Part shown: piece after piece, positions 9,946 to 21,330 of the stretch
Layout of the letters: each line of letters starts with the position of its first letter
Position numbering within the stretch: position 1 is the first letter of the stretch
Assembly: GCA_033557675.1 (NCBI GenBank)
Contig: JAWQRM010000034.1
Coordinates: forward strand, 1-37,708
Origin: Coptodactyla brooksi
Lineage: Eukaryota > Arthropoda > Insecta > Coleoptera > Scarabaeidae
DNA length: 37,708 nucleotides
Reading direction: 5' to 3'
Translations under genes and position numbers: made by a program
Notes under the pieces: model-generated
The model's database searches: none
What the model was told of the DNA's origin: nothing
What the model saw: the letters and a program-made list of their open reading frames with translations, nothing else

Positions 9946-11649
9946 GCAGTAGTGATGATGAAGAAATTTAAATACAAGTTAATCACTACCAAAGCAACAG
10001 CGCATGTGGCATTGCTTTTCATGAGTAACATGACTGTCTTAATTAAGCTAACAAACGTTGTACTTATAATGTTCTGTCATATACTAATCATTGTGAACCT
10101 AAATTCCGAACATGAACTGAAATCACTGCTTTATCTTTTTCTACCATCATCTCTACCAATTTTTATATAATACCTACTTTTTATTTATCTTGGAAAAAAA
10201 TAAAGTATTAAAAGTAGTATTTTTAAAGTTGTGTTTATTTCTTTACCGCAAAATAGCATAATGCATTTAAGGGTAAGAGTATAGTAAGGTAAGATTCTTC
10301 ATTTGATATTTACCTATTGTTTGATCCGATAAGTGTTAGTTTTCTTTTTAGATAAATTAATGAAAAAGTTAGTACACGTAAAGAAGCTAAATTGGCAAAT
10401 CAATCTCTGGGATCGAAAAAGAATAAGAACAAACCATAAACATTGTTTCTATAATAACACCAATATTGTGCAATATATCTTTCAAAAGAGCAATAATAAA
10501 CATGACCAAGGGCGGCTATAAACTTTTGAACATGCCTTGAATTTAAAATTGTCAGATTTTACAATTTCTAATTAAAAATGCTTTCTTTAGAACAAAAAAC
10601 CTTTTTACTTCAGTCCCACGTCAGAAATGGATCTAGAAACGAAAACGGCGAGTGAACGTATTCAAATCAAGATATTAATGAGGAGTTATTATAATTATTC
10701 TACCGTCCATGACTCTGTTTAATTTTATTCTTTTGGTATCTTCAATTTTATACTTTTATAGATCATGCACAACTAGAAGTACCTTGTTATCTGAATGTAG
10801 GCAACCAGTTGGTCAAGCCATAATTTATATGCATACTTTTCAGTCGATCCTGGTATATTTAGTTAAAGACCGGAACGTGACGCCACATACTGTTAATGAC
10901 ATCTAAATTTAATGATATTTAAACAATATGTTTACTCATACGTACTATAAATACATTAAATTACGTAATAAGGTATTTTCCAATTATCCGTGTTTTTCAA
11001 CTAAGCGGTATACTTCAGTTCGACCTGGATAAATATTGAGAAAAAATCGACCCGGATAAATATTGACGAATATTGGTAAATATTCACAATTATATTTGTT
11101 GAATTGTCGATAACTGTGGAATATAAAGAGACGGCGTCATAAGGAAGCAAATACTATATATATATATATATATAGTATTATATAGTATTATACTATATAA
11201 TACTATATGTTATCTTAATAATACTCTAAATAACTCTTGATAAAAATGCGGAGGTGGCTCTGCACTAGAATTTACAATAGAAAGTGTAAACAACAATTCA
11301 ATTAAGTTTCTAACAGCACACTAATTGTTCAATAACGCCACTATGAATTTTCTTAATCATTATCTATGATATAAAGAAGGGCCGCATCAGATAATGATGT
11401 CCCTTCTATTATCGCATGATGACGAGATGATTACACCCTTAATTTCCTTTCAGTTAGACTTAACGGTCAATCACATCAATTAAATAACGAGAATTCTAAT
11501 TTAATTCATAGAACACGCAGCGTCATCTAACGAACATATATATTGTTAGAAAGATACTAGTTACCTCTTTTCGAACGCACCCAAGTTTATGCTAATGACA
11601 GGTTACAAAGTTATAGCCATTTGAATGACGGTAAAAAATTGTCATAAAA
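9946..11649. other. No gene; simple repeats and AT palindromes
   Basis: Mostly featureless AT-rich sequence. At 11020-11068 the motif GGATAAATATTGA occurs twice in tandem context. At 11152-11208 there is an AT-rich palindromic run: ATACTATATATA is mirrored by TATATATAGTAT, then TAGTATTATACTATATAATAC. ORFs of 62-72 codons (9952-10170, 10333-10521, 10709-10906) show no domain. Confidence 0.4.
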
Positions 11650-12070
11650 ACATAATGGAACAAAGTGCAAATATTACATTTTGTTTTAAACTGGGAAATA
11701 TGTGCTGAGACTTACGAATTGATGAAAAAAGTGTTGTGGTCAAGAATTGTATGTGTTAGGCCAGCATATCCAGCAGGAAGCAGCTGTCTTTATTGCATGA
11801 TAATGCACCACCACATAATATGTTAAAAGTTCGTAAATTTTTGATTAAAAAATATCTGTGTCATTGACTACCCACCGTATTCGTCTTGACATAAGGTGGT
11901 ATGATTTATATCCCTTTCCCCCATATGGACATCACACTGTACGGCGTCTCGAAATAAGACTTTCGCGGTCCGTAGTGGTAGAATTAAAAACGTTCTTTTC
12001 GCTGATTTTCGGCTAGAAGTCAGGAACTGTTTAAAACTAATTTTAATACTTTACGACATGCCAAATCAAA
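11650..12070 (+). pseudogene. mariner transposase relic with internal deletion
   Basis: MEQSANITFCFKLGK at about 11655 matches the start of insect mariner transposases (HTH region), followed by a frameshifted GQE motif. The frame then jumps directly to LLHDNAPPHNMLKVRKFLIK near 11790-11850, the segment with the second catalytic Asp (HDNA). A broken PYSPD region and fragments matching the C-terminal FPRLK and TEELK segments follow to about 12060. The middle third is missing. The 11840-11890 nucleotides resemble the arms of the palindrome at 15-144. Confidence 0.75.
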
Positions 12071-12558
12071 TAATGATGGAAATGGCGATCAATTTATTTA
12101 TTTTGTTTTAATAAAATGTAATAAATTACTTATTTCCTTAAAGTTACCCATGTCATGCTGTCTAGTGATTTATAAAGAAAATGAAATTCACTTAAAATGT
12201 GTGTTTGAAGGTTAGTTATATTTGTAAATGTAAAGATGGTTATTACTAAAATATATTGATTTCAAAATATATCTGATTGTACACTTTTTGAAATCTAAAT
12301 TTACAAATACATTTGCAATTGACGTCAAACAATAGAAATAATGTTTGATTTATGAGAAGGTCCATGGCATTGATTAATGTTGATGACGTTTATTGCGGCA
12401 ATAAACTTTTGAATGTAACGTTGTATTATTTTATTAAAAGTGTAGGAGGACTAATAATCTAAAAAAGATTAATGTTACAAAACTCATGATGTATAGCGTA
12501 TTTGGTGTTTGTTCAACGAAACGATTATTTCTAAAAATCCGCATGTGAAGTTACTTAC

Positions 12559-12616
12559 CTAATACTCGGGTATTCCATAAAGCAAAGCATATTGATAGAA
12601 AGGTTTCCTTTCGCAT
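12559..12616 (-). CDS. Predicted signal-peptide first exon of the secreted-protein gene
   Basis: On the minus strand ATG at 12614-12616 opens MRKETFLSICFALWNTRVL, then G of a split codon directly before the strong donor GTAAGTAAC. A short basic start, a hydrophobic core (FLSICFALW) and a phase-1 donor right after the putative cleavage region are the usual layout of a signal-peptide exon. Joined to the exon at 5677-5721 it would read RVLG-VPIVKNLIS in frame, with Gly at the junction. The intron would be about 6.8 kb and contains transposon relics. The link is inferred from orientation and phase only; other small exons may lie between. Confidence 0.45.
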
Positions 12617-12679
12617 AGTAGCAATGAAAACCTGGAAGACAAAGAAAGCAGTAGTTAAAACCCACACTTGTTAGAGCGG

Positions 12680-12690
12680 AGCACTGACTA
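12680..12690 (-). promoter_or_regulatory. Possible initiator of the minus-strand gene
   Basis: TCAGT (minus strand, 12687-12683) fits the arthropod initiator and lies about 70 nt upstream of the ATG at 12616. I see no TATA box at the expected distance, so this would be a TATA-less promoter. The adjacent region to about 12960 is less AT-rich than the surroundings, as expected for a promoter. Confidence 0.35.
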
Positions 12691-13194
12691 ACGTCTGATC
12701 AACGCAACAGTGCAAAAGTTACTACTATCTGAGTTAGGTTGCACAATTATCTCGTAAAAAGAGCTGTTCCTTAATCGAACGACTTATTGTACGCACGCCT
12801 CGTTGTATTTCGAATTAATATATTAGTTAAAGATCAGCTAAGAGTTGTGGTTGTGTTGAGGGAATTACGCGCAAATTTTAAATTGCGCGGCGTTTAAAAA
12901 ACGCAGCAGCCGTATTTTTTGCCTCAAGGAATAGTCTGTTTCAAGTCCTCACAGTGTACCATCAAGTAATCTGTAGTGTAACTTACATTCCGAAGGAAAC
13001 TTTTTAAGCAATATGGTTCAAATACAATCACTATTAACACAATATACGTATTGGCGCCATCTATTGTTCACTGGCAAAGTTTACCCTGGAAGTGAACCAG
13101 CCTCTGCACAATTCTTTTTTAATTAATGAAAGTTGTTATATAAAATATGTTATATAAAATATCCTTATGATAATTTTTCCTTATGATACATTTT
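12691..13194. other. Upstream region of the minus-strand gene, no gene
   Basis: This holds a locally GC-richer segment (12840-12920, with GCGCGGCG) and short AT direct repeats (TATAAAATATGTTATATAAAATATC near 13139-13163, broken here only by position). No ORF or transposon domain was recognised. Confidence 0.35.
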
Positions 13195-13545
13195 TATGAG
13201 AAAATTTCTAAATTTTCAAATGCAGCCAAGAATCTAGTGTTGGATACATTTCTAAGCACTTTTGCATCTACAATTCTCTCATGGTTGCCTTTGAATGTAT
13301 GTTCGGCTATTTTCTTGGACGACCGTACTTTAAGTGAGCCATGTACTCTTTGAATCTCGTTTATGCGGACCTTATAGTTTATCCTACATTCTTTTTATCT
13401 TAATCATTACAACTTACTTCTTATACTCGACTATTTTGCAACAAATTTGTTTTTTCTTTCGGATTACCTAACAATGTTTTTCATGTATTTATTAGATTGA
13501 AAAACTTCATGCCTGCTTTTATCGGATGAAAATCTTGGGAAACCC
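13195..13545 (-). pseudogene. Penelope-like retroelement C-terminal relic (linker plus GIY-YIG)
   Basis: Reading the minus strand from 13545 gives KAGMKFFNLINT, a stop, then KTLLGNPKEKTNLLQNSRV, frameshifted VSCND and YVGQT-like remnants, then IAEHTFKGNHERIVDAKVL and RNVSNTRFLAAFENLE ending near 13200. The order and spacing match the linker fragment at 4622-4730 followed by the GIY-YIG tail at 3331-3546, so these are copies of one family. Nucleotide similarity to 3380-3545 is obvious over about 160 bp. Multiple stops make it non-functional. Confidence 0.75.
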
Positions 13546-14683
13546 CTATTGACTTGAGATAAAGGCAGTAAAACGTACTTTTTAGCCCATTGTTGCTGGA
13601 AAAACGTGGTGTTATATAAAGATTTTTTATACTTATGGCGATGAAGTAACTTATCTACTCGATCCTTATCATATCTAAGAACTTGTTTATCGTAGTTTGG
13701 TAATATTATAATATTTTTGTGCGTGTCACTAAAAAGTAATCAGGCTGGTATTATATTGAAAAGCTTTTCGTGACAGTTTCAGAGATATTAGGATTGTCTA
13801 ATGTAGTGGACAGGCAATTGAAGGAAGGTGGTACCAAACTTTAGGAGAATTTAATACTGATCAAACCAGGATTCCAAGTGATCTAGGTGTACCCCACCCC
13901 TCTTAGTAGTTTATTCCTTCAATTTTAAATATACTTACATACATTGAAAACTACACCCACTTGATATTCTTCATTTCCAAACTTCATTCAATTTAATAGG
14001 CGATATTTCCTATAAGAGTATGTGTACTACTTCTAGAGCTTTCGCTCTTAGAAATTAAGCATTAATGAGGTGGAATTGGCTTACCACTACGAATAATGTA
14101 ATTATGAAAATTCCTTCATAAAATAACTGTATATAATTAAGTGCATTATATTTAGCCGATGAAAGCGGAGAAAGCGTTTTGTACAAATAGAAGAATGAAT
14201 GACGATTCTGAAACCAAGCGGAATGGCACCGAGACGAAATAGATACGCCGTCATCGAGGAAAAAATTAAACAGAACTGTAAAAGAACGACTAACAATAAT
14301 TTCTCGATCACGAAGTCGTTTGAAATTCTTTAGGACATGCCATATCGAGAGCTGAAAGTAGGTGAAGTGCCGAATATTCAAACAGCTGTGTCATCGAAAG
14401 AAAATTTGGTTACCTTCCTAGAACATCTTCATAGAAATAACATATAGTAGTAAATAGGCACAGAAGTATGGGGGCAGCTGCAAAACTGTGTGTCCTTTTT
14501 TATTGGCTTCTTCATCTACCATGTACAGAGCAGGAATATTATGGTTTCTAGAATATATATAATAACTTTTAGTTGTCTCCAACAACACGTATAGTGTATT
14601 GTTATATACATTTTAATCTGTATTTTTTTACTGATGTGAATAGATTACACGAAATGTTTAAATATTAAACTCACGCAAGTATT
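13546..14683. other. No gene recognised
   Basis: AT-rich sequence. A 108-codon minus-strand ORF at 14055-14381 and an overlapping 69-codon ORF show no domain I know. The first ~180 bases may be further PLE relic (upstream RT region). Nothing else stands out. Confidence 0.35.
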
Positions 14684-14927
14684 ATAGGCTTTTATTTTAT
14701 TTTATTTGCCCTGGAGCAACTCAGGACTAATATCCTAGGGGAATCGTGGCCGACCGCAGTTGGAATCAGGAGCACTCCTCTGGGTTCTGTCCTAGCCTTT
14801 GCGAAAGCAATGAGCTGGTTGACTCAACCAGAGTGAGTGTTGGGAGGATGCACAAGGGGCCCGCTGGGGCCTAAGTGCTGTAGGACTTCCTATCCTTCCA
14901 CATCCATACATACATAGGCTTTTATTT
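14684..14927 (-). mobile_element. GC-rich retro-insertion with 14-bp target-site duplication
   Basis: ATAGGCTTTTATTT at 14684-14697 is repeated exactly at 14914-14927. Between them are about 216 bp, visibly richer in G+C than the flanks. On the minus strand the insert ends in a tail of AAATAAAATAAAATAAAA type, abutting one duplication. A long target duplication plus an A-rich tail is the signature of target-primed reverse transcription. There is no Pol III A/B box pair that I can see, so a 5'-truncated LINE 3' end is more likely than a tRNA-derived SINE. Because the tail resembles the duplication, the exact TSD border is uncertain by a few bases. Confidence 0.7.
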
Positions 14928-15519
14928 ACATCTTTAAATATTAATAATATTTCTGTACCAGCAGTGTACGAAAGTGACGAAGGCTTGCTTCAAACTAAAT
15001 TCTAAACATCTTTACCTGCATTATATAGTAAGGTGGAATACGATATTAATAAGTACGTAAATACGTTTTCTAGTAATAGAATATAAAAAGTGCCTAAAAT
15101 CTTTACCTTTACTTTATGTTCTTCAAGGAATAGATTATAAAAATTTCTGCCTAAATGTTTCATTTACTAAATTCTGGCCTGTGCTTACCTGCTACTGGGT
15201 TTCCATTCTCTGCTTAATGGCATGCTAGTAAAGCTATAGGTTGTAAAAGATCATAAAACCCATCACAACCTGGGAAGACTATAAGTTGCATTGCTAGCTC
15301 GATGACTCATCATGGGAAAGATCCCAGTGAAGCCGAATGTTTGAAAGAAACTCTTCTAAGATGTGCATTAGTTCTACTTCACAATATGCAAAATAAGCAA
15401 GCTATTATTAAGTGAATTTATGAGTTAATACTCAGTAGAAATGGGATCAAAGACTGAAAAATAAGACTGAACACAAACGTATAGTATCAGTTAGAAAAAG
15501 ACTTAGAAATATGTTAAAT
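14928..15519. other. No firm gene; possible 5' part of the hAT relic
   Basis: The reading frames are broken everywhere. Low similarity to the N-terminal part of hAT transposases may begin here, but I cannot support it. Confidence 0.3.
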
Positions 15520-16640
15520 AACTGTAAATATTTTTCTGGGCGAAACTATTGATGTCACATTAAATGCTTAAATGAAGAATTCATAGAGCTGGAATCAGTG
15601 CCAATGTGCACATTAGGGAACGAAATATTAATAAGGTTGCTATAAATGCATTCCGTGATCTAATCACTGATGTCTAAAGTGACATCTATTGTCTCAGTGA
15701 CGACAGATAGGGTACCCAATATGGTGAAAAAAAATCAGGATTTGTGAAACTGTGTATGCAAACTATTGGATATTGATGTGAGTCTTTTCATTGCACTATC
15801 CATCAGGAGGTATTGTGAGCCAAAGCAGGAGTCATAGAATTAATTAATTTAAGGTCAGTTGTTACAAAAGTAGTGAATTTAGTAACTGCTCGATGCCTTC
15901 ACAAGTGAGAATTTTGCGCATTTTTACAGAAAGTTGATGTGCTAATGTTTAATAATTTAAAGTAGCTGAGCCGAGAAAACATGCTTGCGCGATTTGTGAA
16001 GTGCTTTATAGAAATTATGGTATTTCTTGAGGATAAGGCAAACTTTCCTCGGCTCCAAGGTGATAAGTGAACATAAAGTTACAATGTTTTGTCAAAAGTA
16101 TTGACGTTACGTTTGAATGCATAAAAATCCGTTGAAGTAAACTTAAAATTTTAATAATGATAGTAATGTATATTTCTAACAGGTATTCCTCCTAATTACA
16201 GGAAAAACTTATTTCATAATAACGTAAAACTAAAACTACAAAAGCGAGTATTTTCCAAAAGTAAAAAACTATTTCAAGAGCGTAACTATTCAACTAAATT
16301 ATTTCAGTAAAGCTGTACAAAATGAATTAAATGGTTTCCAATGGATGCAAATTGATGATTTGGAGATGTGATTGCAGGATTTTAAGATAACATCTGGGCT
16401 GAAGTATTTATCGACTTGAGGCCCAAACTTGAGAATCTAGCAAGAAATCGTTTAAAGAATGAAAAACAGTGCCACTACGAACAAGAAATTTGGTGTCTTT
16501 TGGAACCTTTCATCTGATACTTTTAGCACCCTGAAAAACCTAGTTGTATTTGCAATTTTTTTCACTCTGCGTGTTTATGAAATCTTATTCTCAGCCTTAA
16601 ATAGCCTTCAATCGAAGGTTTAACAAAATATAATTCAGCA
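15520..16640 (+). pseudogene. hAT transposase relic (ZBED/GTF2IRD2-like lineage)
   Basis: Blocks appear in the expected order. SVTTDRVPNMVKKNQDL (about 15693-15745) corresponds to the hAT TDGAPxMVGKNxG motif with the first catalytic Asp. HQEVLCAKAGVIELINLR (about 15800-15855, one base changed in the LCAK part) is the IHQxxLCAK motif. VTKVVNLVTARCLHK and FCAFLQKVDVLM follow, then the WLSRGN-like block with LSRENMLARFVKCFIEI and FLEDKANFPRLQ. The C-terminal dimerisation/CEQLFS region survives as YEILFSALNSLQSK near 16575. An insertion of about 300 bp (16070-16330) separates the last blocks. Many stops and frameshifts make it dead. Confidence 0.75.
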
Positions 16641-16964
16641 ACAAAAACAAATCAGAAAATATAAAATAAATATTATGGATATTTCTTAGTTTGACACGAT
16701 GTCCGTATTAAGGTAGTTTTCTTTTCAGAATTTTGATACATCGAGTTCAAAAGGTTTGCCATCACAGTTCTACAAGCACCATTTAATACCTAATAGACCA
16801 AATAAAAGGTCTCTAGAAACTTGCTTGTCATCAAGGACGGGTATGTAGATAGTGTAACGTGGATAATGTCCACGTCTCCGATAATGACTTAAATGTATAC
16901 ATATTTTGGTTCACAGACAATGTCGATAATGCAAGCAAATACGGAATATCAAACCAACCTATCA

Positions 16965-17011
16965 TTGCTCTTGATGATGGTAACTTGGTTAGCGAAACGT
17001 GTGCCGAGCAG
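16965..17011 (+). ncRNA. Hammerhead-ribozyme-like motif, copy C (best stem I)
   Basis: UUGCUC at 16965-16970 pairs in full (one G-U) with GAGCAG at 17006-17011 as stem I. UUGAUGA at 16971-16977 is one change from CUGAUGA. A stem II candidate (GGUAAC and GUUAGC with one mismatch) leads to GAAAC at 16994-16998, and GCC at 17003-17005 replaces the GUC cleavage triplet. Stem III is only about two pairs, as in PLE and retrozyme hammerheads. The changed first box base and triplet suggest that it no longer cleaves. Confidence 0.55.
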
Positions 17012-18262
17012 TTTTTTTTAGTTTTGGTGTAATGGTGATAATTGTTTAACTTTGTTACAAATTCAATGGTTTCAAACCCACAATCCTAATAAAATCATAA
17101 AAATTATTATTATAGTTTTTATTACAGAGTGTTTGGCTCTATAATAAAAGTTCTCCAGCATACTTCTATAGCATGCTAACAATTTGCATTTTTCCATCCT
17201 TTTTGATTCTTTTGTGAGCAGTCGCTGCCATTTAACTTCTTTTAATCTGTAGGTTCTGATGTTCTCGAATTCTTTATTTTCTATCTTGTTTCCTTTATTT
17301 GCTATAATGTTACCTCTTAACCCTCTCTAAACAAAATACTATCTTACATTACCCTTTCCATACTGGAACGTTCACTTTTTCATTTGTCAAAGTTGACAAA
17401 TACACAACTTTGATGTACTTTTGTATATATTTATGCTGGAAAAAATATTAGCTACCGCAATAGCATTCAATATGGATTCATTTTGGTAATTTTTGCTGGA
17501 TCCCTTGTGTGTGCATGTGTAGTCATCGGTGATACCCCCGGTGTTCCAGTAATTAGTTTTTTGTCGTAATTTTCTGGCAGCCAATTTTCTTGTTCTTACC
17601 CTTACATCTTTATTCTTTTATATTTTCATCTATTAGATTTTAGCCACAAGTCAGCAGTATAAGCATCTAACAACTACTTTTTTTTACTGTAGTATCTGTA
17701 AAAATTAGTACTTTTATTTTGTATGACATTTATTGTCAAGTTATGTTTTTCGTAACTTGATGGTTATATCAAGTCATGAAATACAAACTAAGTGGATAAA
17801 GTCTTCTATGATATATGTCTTCTCGGATAGCTACTACCTTCAATAAAATATATTTAAATAGTTGTATAATGTAAACGTTGATTTTATTTATTATAACGAA
17901 ATGAGAGAATCTATATGTTGCCACATAAAATAAATTAAACCTTACGATTAAAAGCTTGCGAGGTACATCTAAAGAAACCACTCACCTAAGTGGTTCCACC
18001 TAAAGCTTAAGTCGTATGTAAGTATATAATTAAGCATCAATAGTAGTTATAATGTATTTTTTAGTACACGCACCACACACATATTTCTTTCTTCTTTTGT
18101 CAACTCCAGCGCATAGATCGTGCACCCATAATTTATTTTTTTATTATGAAGAATATTGGTGGTGCAATAGTACAAATGTCTTAGACCATCCAAATCGTAA
18201 AAAATTAATGAAAAAAGAAATTAAATTAAGAAATTAAAATTAATGAAAATAAGACATACCTG
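17012..18262. other. PLE-derived tail, then no gene recognised
   Basis: 17012-17100 is the conserved block after the hammerhead motif (GTTTTGGTGTAATGGTGATA, then TTTAACTTTGTTAC). Beyond that the sequence is AT-rich. ORFs of 61-70 codons (17387-17584 and 17769-17981 minus, 18052-18237 plus) have no domain. A short hairpin AACCACT/AGTGGTT lies near 17978-17997. Confidence 0.4.
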
Positions 18263-18263
18263 A

Positions 18264-18400
18264 ACAGAGATTGATCACCTCTATTGTATAGAAACACTTA
18301 GTAAAATACTATATGTGATCATTCTCAATCTCATCAAATTTGGTTAAGCAGAACTGGAGTTATAGATAATGGGGTGAGATTGATCAGTACTAAAGATAAG
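18264..18400. repeat. Repeated GAGATTGATCA-type motif beside pogo-like relics
   Basis: AGAGATTGATCACC near 18270, TGATCATTCTCAATCTCATC near 18316 and GGTGAGATTGATCAG near 18373 are variants of one motif in both orientations. The inverted form (CAATCTCACCTCAGGAGATC) recurs near 20033-20052 on the other side of the first pogo-like relic. These may be remnants of terminal or subterminal repeats of that element. I could not define exact ends or a TA duplication. Confidence 0.35.
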
Positions 18401-18576
18401 GAAACTGGATGGTTTTAATAAACGTAATATATTGGTACCTCATGCAAAAAATACATTTTTAAAAACTGCTTTTGCTAAAAGTATTAACAAAGTATTAATA
18501 ACTAAAAATATTGCTATTTATTAACATGTATCTCTTCTTGTGTCTTGCATTTTCACTTCATTTTATTCCAACGTTT

Positions 18577-19925
18577 TTAATACTTCACAAACAAACTTAA
18601 ATTCTGTTTTTTCCTAGATCCTGATAGATATCTAACCAGAACGAAAGTACCAACTCCAATATTTTCAACAATTGAAGCAGTATACTCAGGGACTTCATCT
18701 TCTACTTCATCGACCGCATCGCTTTCGTCACTTTGTTCCATTTCTTGTACTACAAGAATGTATTCTGTTTCATTTTCAGAATACATTTTAAAGATGTATT
18801 CTGTTTCATTTTCCTCATTATCGCTATGGCGAATTTTAGAACTGACAACGCTACAGCCAGGTTCCATCCGTACCTTTCTTCTGCTGTGGTTGATATTGGG
18901 CGGCTCTCCGAATCTTTTGCTTGATAAAAACTCAGTTAGGGACTGACCGACTCCTTGCGCTAGATTTGGTCCATCGCTTTCTGGAAATTTGCTTCAAACA
19001 CGATTAGGATTGAAAGGAACTATGCCGCATGCTTCAACGCCCGAAATAAGGTGGTACTGTTTTTTTCACTGGGTTTCTTAGATGGCACTTTATCCATAGT
19101 AACCAGAGTATCACGAAGAAGAGTTGGAAATATAGCCTTCGGCAGATCATCACTATTTTTATTTCTAATTTTGAAAGTTTGAAGAGTCTTACGTGAAGCT
19201 TCTTTAAATGGCCTAAAAAAGGCTACGTCTAGACTTTGACAGACATTAGTGAAATTCGGTGGTAGACAAATGAATGCAATATCATTCTGTTCACATAGTT
19301 TGATTACTTCAGGATTAAAGTGTATTACAAGGTTATCGCCCAAAAGAACTTTCTATCAAGGCGTTTTGCATGAGGTAAGAACGTGGTTGGTTTAAAACTA
19401 GTCACTAAATGTTGGCATATAAAGCCAACCATGACTTGTCCAGTTAAATCTAGTACCCAAAGCACAACAAATTTTGTCACAGCATGGTGATCCTTTTAAG
19501 GCGTGTTCGATCCAGGTGCGATATAAACTTTCCGCTTTGTAAATTCCAGATGCAGAACCACACACCATCATTGTTATGGCCGATTTGGAATCAGACCTTT
19601 TCAGGGTACTTTGTTCTCCTGTAGATACAAAGCTTTTTTCCAAGGTTGTCACTAACATTCGATTCGTCGTAGTTAAAAAACATTTTCTGGGGGAACACCA
19701 AGAATGCTCTGTTCCAAATCATCGAAATATTTTTTCATGGTTGCTGGGGAAACAGCAGCTCTAGCAGCAGAAATGCTAATCTCTGCCCTGCGGTATTTTT
19801 GTGGCGTTGTAATAAACTTCTTATCCAGTCCTTTCCGGGAAGGTTATTCTAAAATCGTGGTTCTGTTCGACCATATTTATCGACATGGTTTTTCACAAGC
19901 ATCCTCAAATCGAAAGCAGTAAGGG
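18577..19925 (-). pseudogene. pogo/Tigger-type DDE transposase relic, lineage B
   Basis: The minus-strand blocks in order are GKDW-like and RSLL(Q)RHKNTAGQR near 19800-19840, VSPATMKKYFDDLEQ with GVPPENV and then the catalytic FNYDES (Asp codon 19666-19668), SDSKSAITMMVCGSASG, YRTW-EHALKGS, GDNLVIHFNPEVIKLCEQ with the second Asp, and ICLPPN followed by QSLDVAFFRPFKE with the third Asp. A Lys-rich stretch, LPKAIFPTLLRDTL and an acidic C-terminal tail with a GTFVLVRY motif end at 18577. This is the jerky/Tigger-like layout of insect pogo relatives. The tail contains a tandem NETEYI repeat. Several stops and frameshifts are present and the N-terminal CENP-B-like HTH was not found. Confidence 0.8.
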
Positions 19926-20064
19926 GGAAGAAAACTTTCAAAACTTTCTTTCAAAACTGCACGAATAACGTTACATTGCATCTAAGGTTGCAGTTCCACT
20001 GGTATGAAATGTAAATATATGTATGGTGAACAATCTCACCTCAGGAGATCAATTTCACTCCACT

Positions 20065-21330
20065 TCACAGTGCATTTCAAGCACTGAAGCATGCTTTCCT
20101 CCCTACATTTTGCACAAATATAGCAAAACCAATCGCTTTTAGTTGTATTGCCGTTCTTCTTTTTATCAAATCCATATTTGCGTCTTTTATTTCTTCATGG
20201 GTATCTTTACTTTCATGTGTAACCACTGCAGAAAGCTTTTGGTGACTATTAATGTCTTTTGGAGGAGTTTCGTTACTCGCAGCTTTTCAATCACAAATAC
20301 TGCGCAAAAAGTCTTCAATAACAAATGTCGGAGTGCAAACATCTTCATCTTGAAATTCATGTTTGTTGCATGGCCATATACCGGTAGATATAGAACCGTA
20401 CAAAGCAATATCCATCCGAATTGATTTTGAGTATGCAATTCCTAATAGCTCCGCACAGTAGTTTGTTTAATGGTGTTTCTGGGATTTGTTCTTATTTGTT
20501 CTTAACCAAGCAGATAACGCTGCGTTATAATTTTTGAAAAAAGATATATCCAAAGATTGGGGAAGGTGTGCTATTTGAGCAGGAAAGGATAACACTGTAA
20601 TGCCATATTCGCACGCTAGGTGTATAGCTTCAATATTTTTTGTATGGGTAGCATATCCATCCAAAAGAAGTAATACCTGCTTATTGCTATTTTTCTCCAA
20701 CTTGATGTACTTCATAAAATGTTCCAACCATTGAACAAACAATTCTGACGTTATCCATCTGTTTTTAAAGCATCCAAACACAGTTCCCGGTGGTGCTCAG
20801 GAGGTACGGATTCACCTGCAGCATTCATACAACATGTACTTAATGCATGTTGCACAAACTTGATGTTTGCCTTTTTGAGCAATTATTCTAGACGGTTTGT
20901 GAACGTTGGACAATCCTGCTTCGTCGAAGTAACATATCTGGTTAGCAGTGAACTTATATTCATCTAATATGGATGCACATTTATCAAAGAATCTATAAAC
21001 ACATTCTTTATTGAAAGCCCTGACCCTGGCAATTGATGTTACGTCTGGAGTACATAAAGATAAGCAAGGAATATTTTTCATGTATTTGTAGCACCACTTC
21101 TTCTCTGCCATTCTTTTTTCTCTATTGAAACTGTGCAGTAACGTGAGAACATGTGCAACTAACTTTTTCTCCATATTTTCAGTCATACAACGACGGACGT
21201 GCATAAGTTCTGTTTTTGTTTTACAATTTCTATACAAAGTATTATCTGGAAATTGTTGTAGTAATATATCTTGTTGGAAATTGTTTGGCAGTCCTGTACG
21301 TTTAAGCTTGTTTTGCAGATTTTGGCTTCT
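20065..21330 (-). pseudogene. pogo/Tigger-type DDE transposase relic, lineage A
   Basis: From about 21310 the minus strand encodes KRTGLPNNFQQDILLQQFPD (HTH region), MENMEKK-like and AHVLTL with a deletion after it, FNREKRMAEKKWCYKYMK, TSIARVRAFNKECVYRFFD, QICYFDEAGLSNVHKPSR with the first Asp, then after a gap WITSELFVQWLEHFMKYIK, VLLLLDGYATHTKN with the second Asp and LPQSLDISFFKNYNAAL with the third (36 residues between the last two). A frameshifted C-terminal region (GIAYSKSI, STGIWPCNKHEFQDED, THEEIKDANMDLIKRR) reaches about 20065. The motif set differs from lineage B next to it, so these are two families. The copy is dead by frameshifts and deletion. Confidence 0.8.

Noticed and set aside
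14055..14381. 108-codon minus-strand ORF with two overlapping frames
   Set aside because: No recognisable motif; both strands are open in places and nothing around it looks like a gene.
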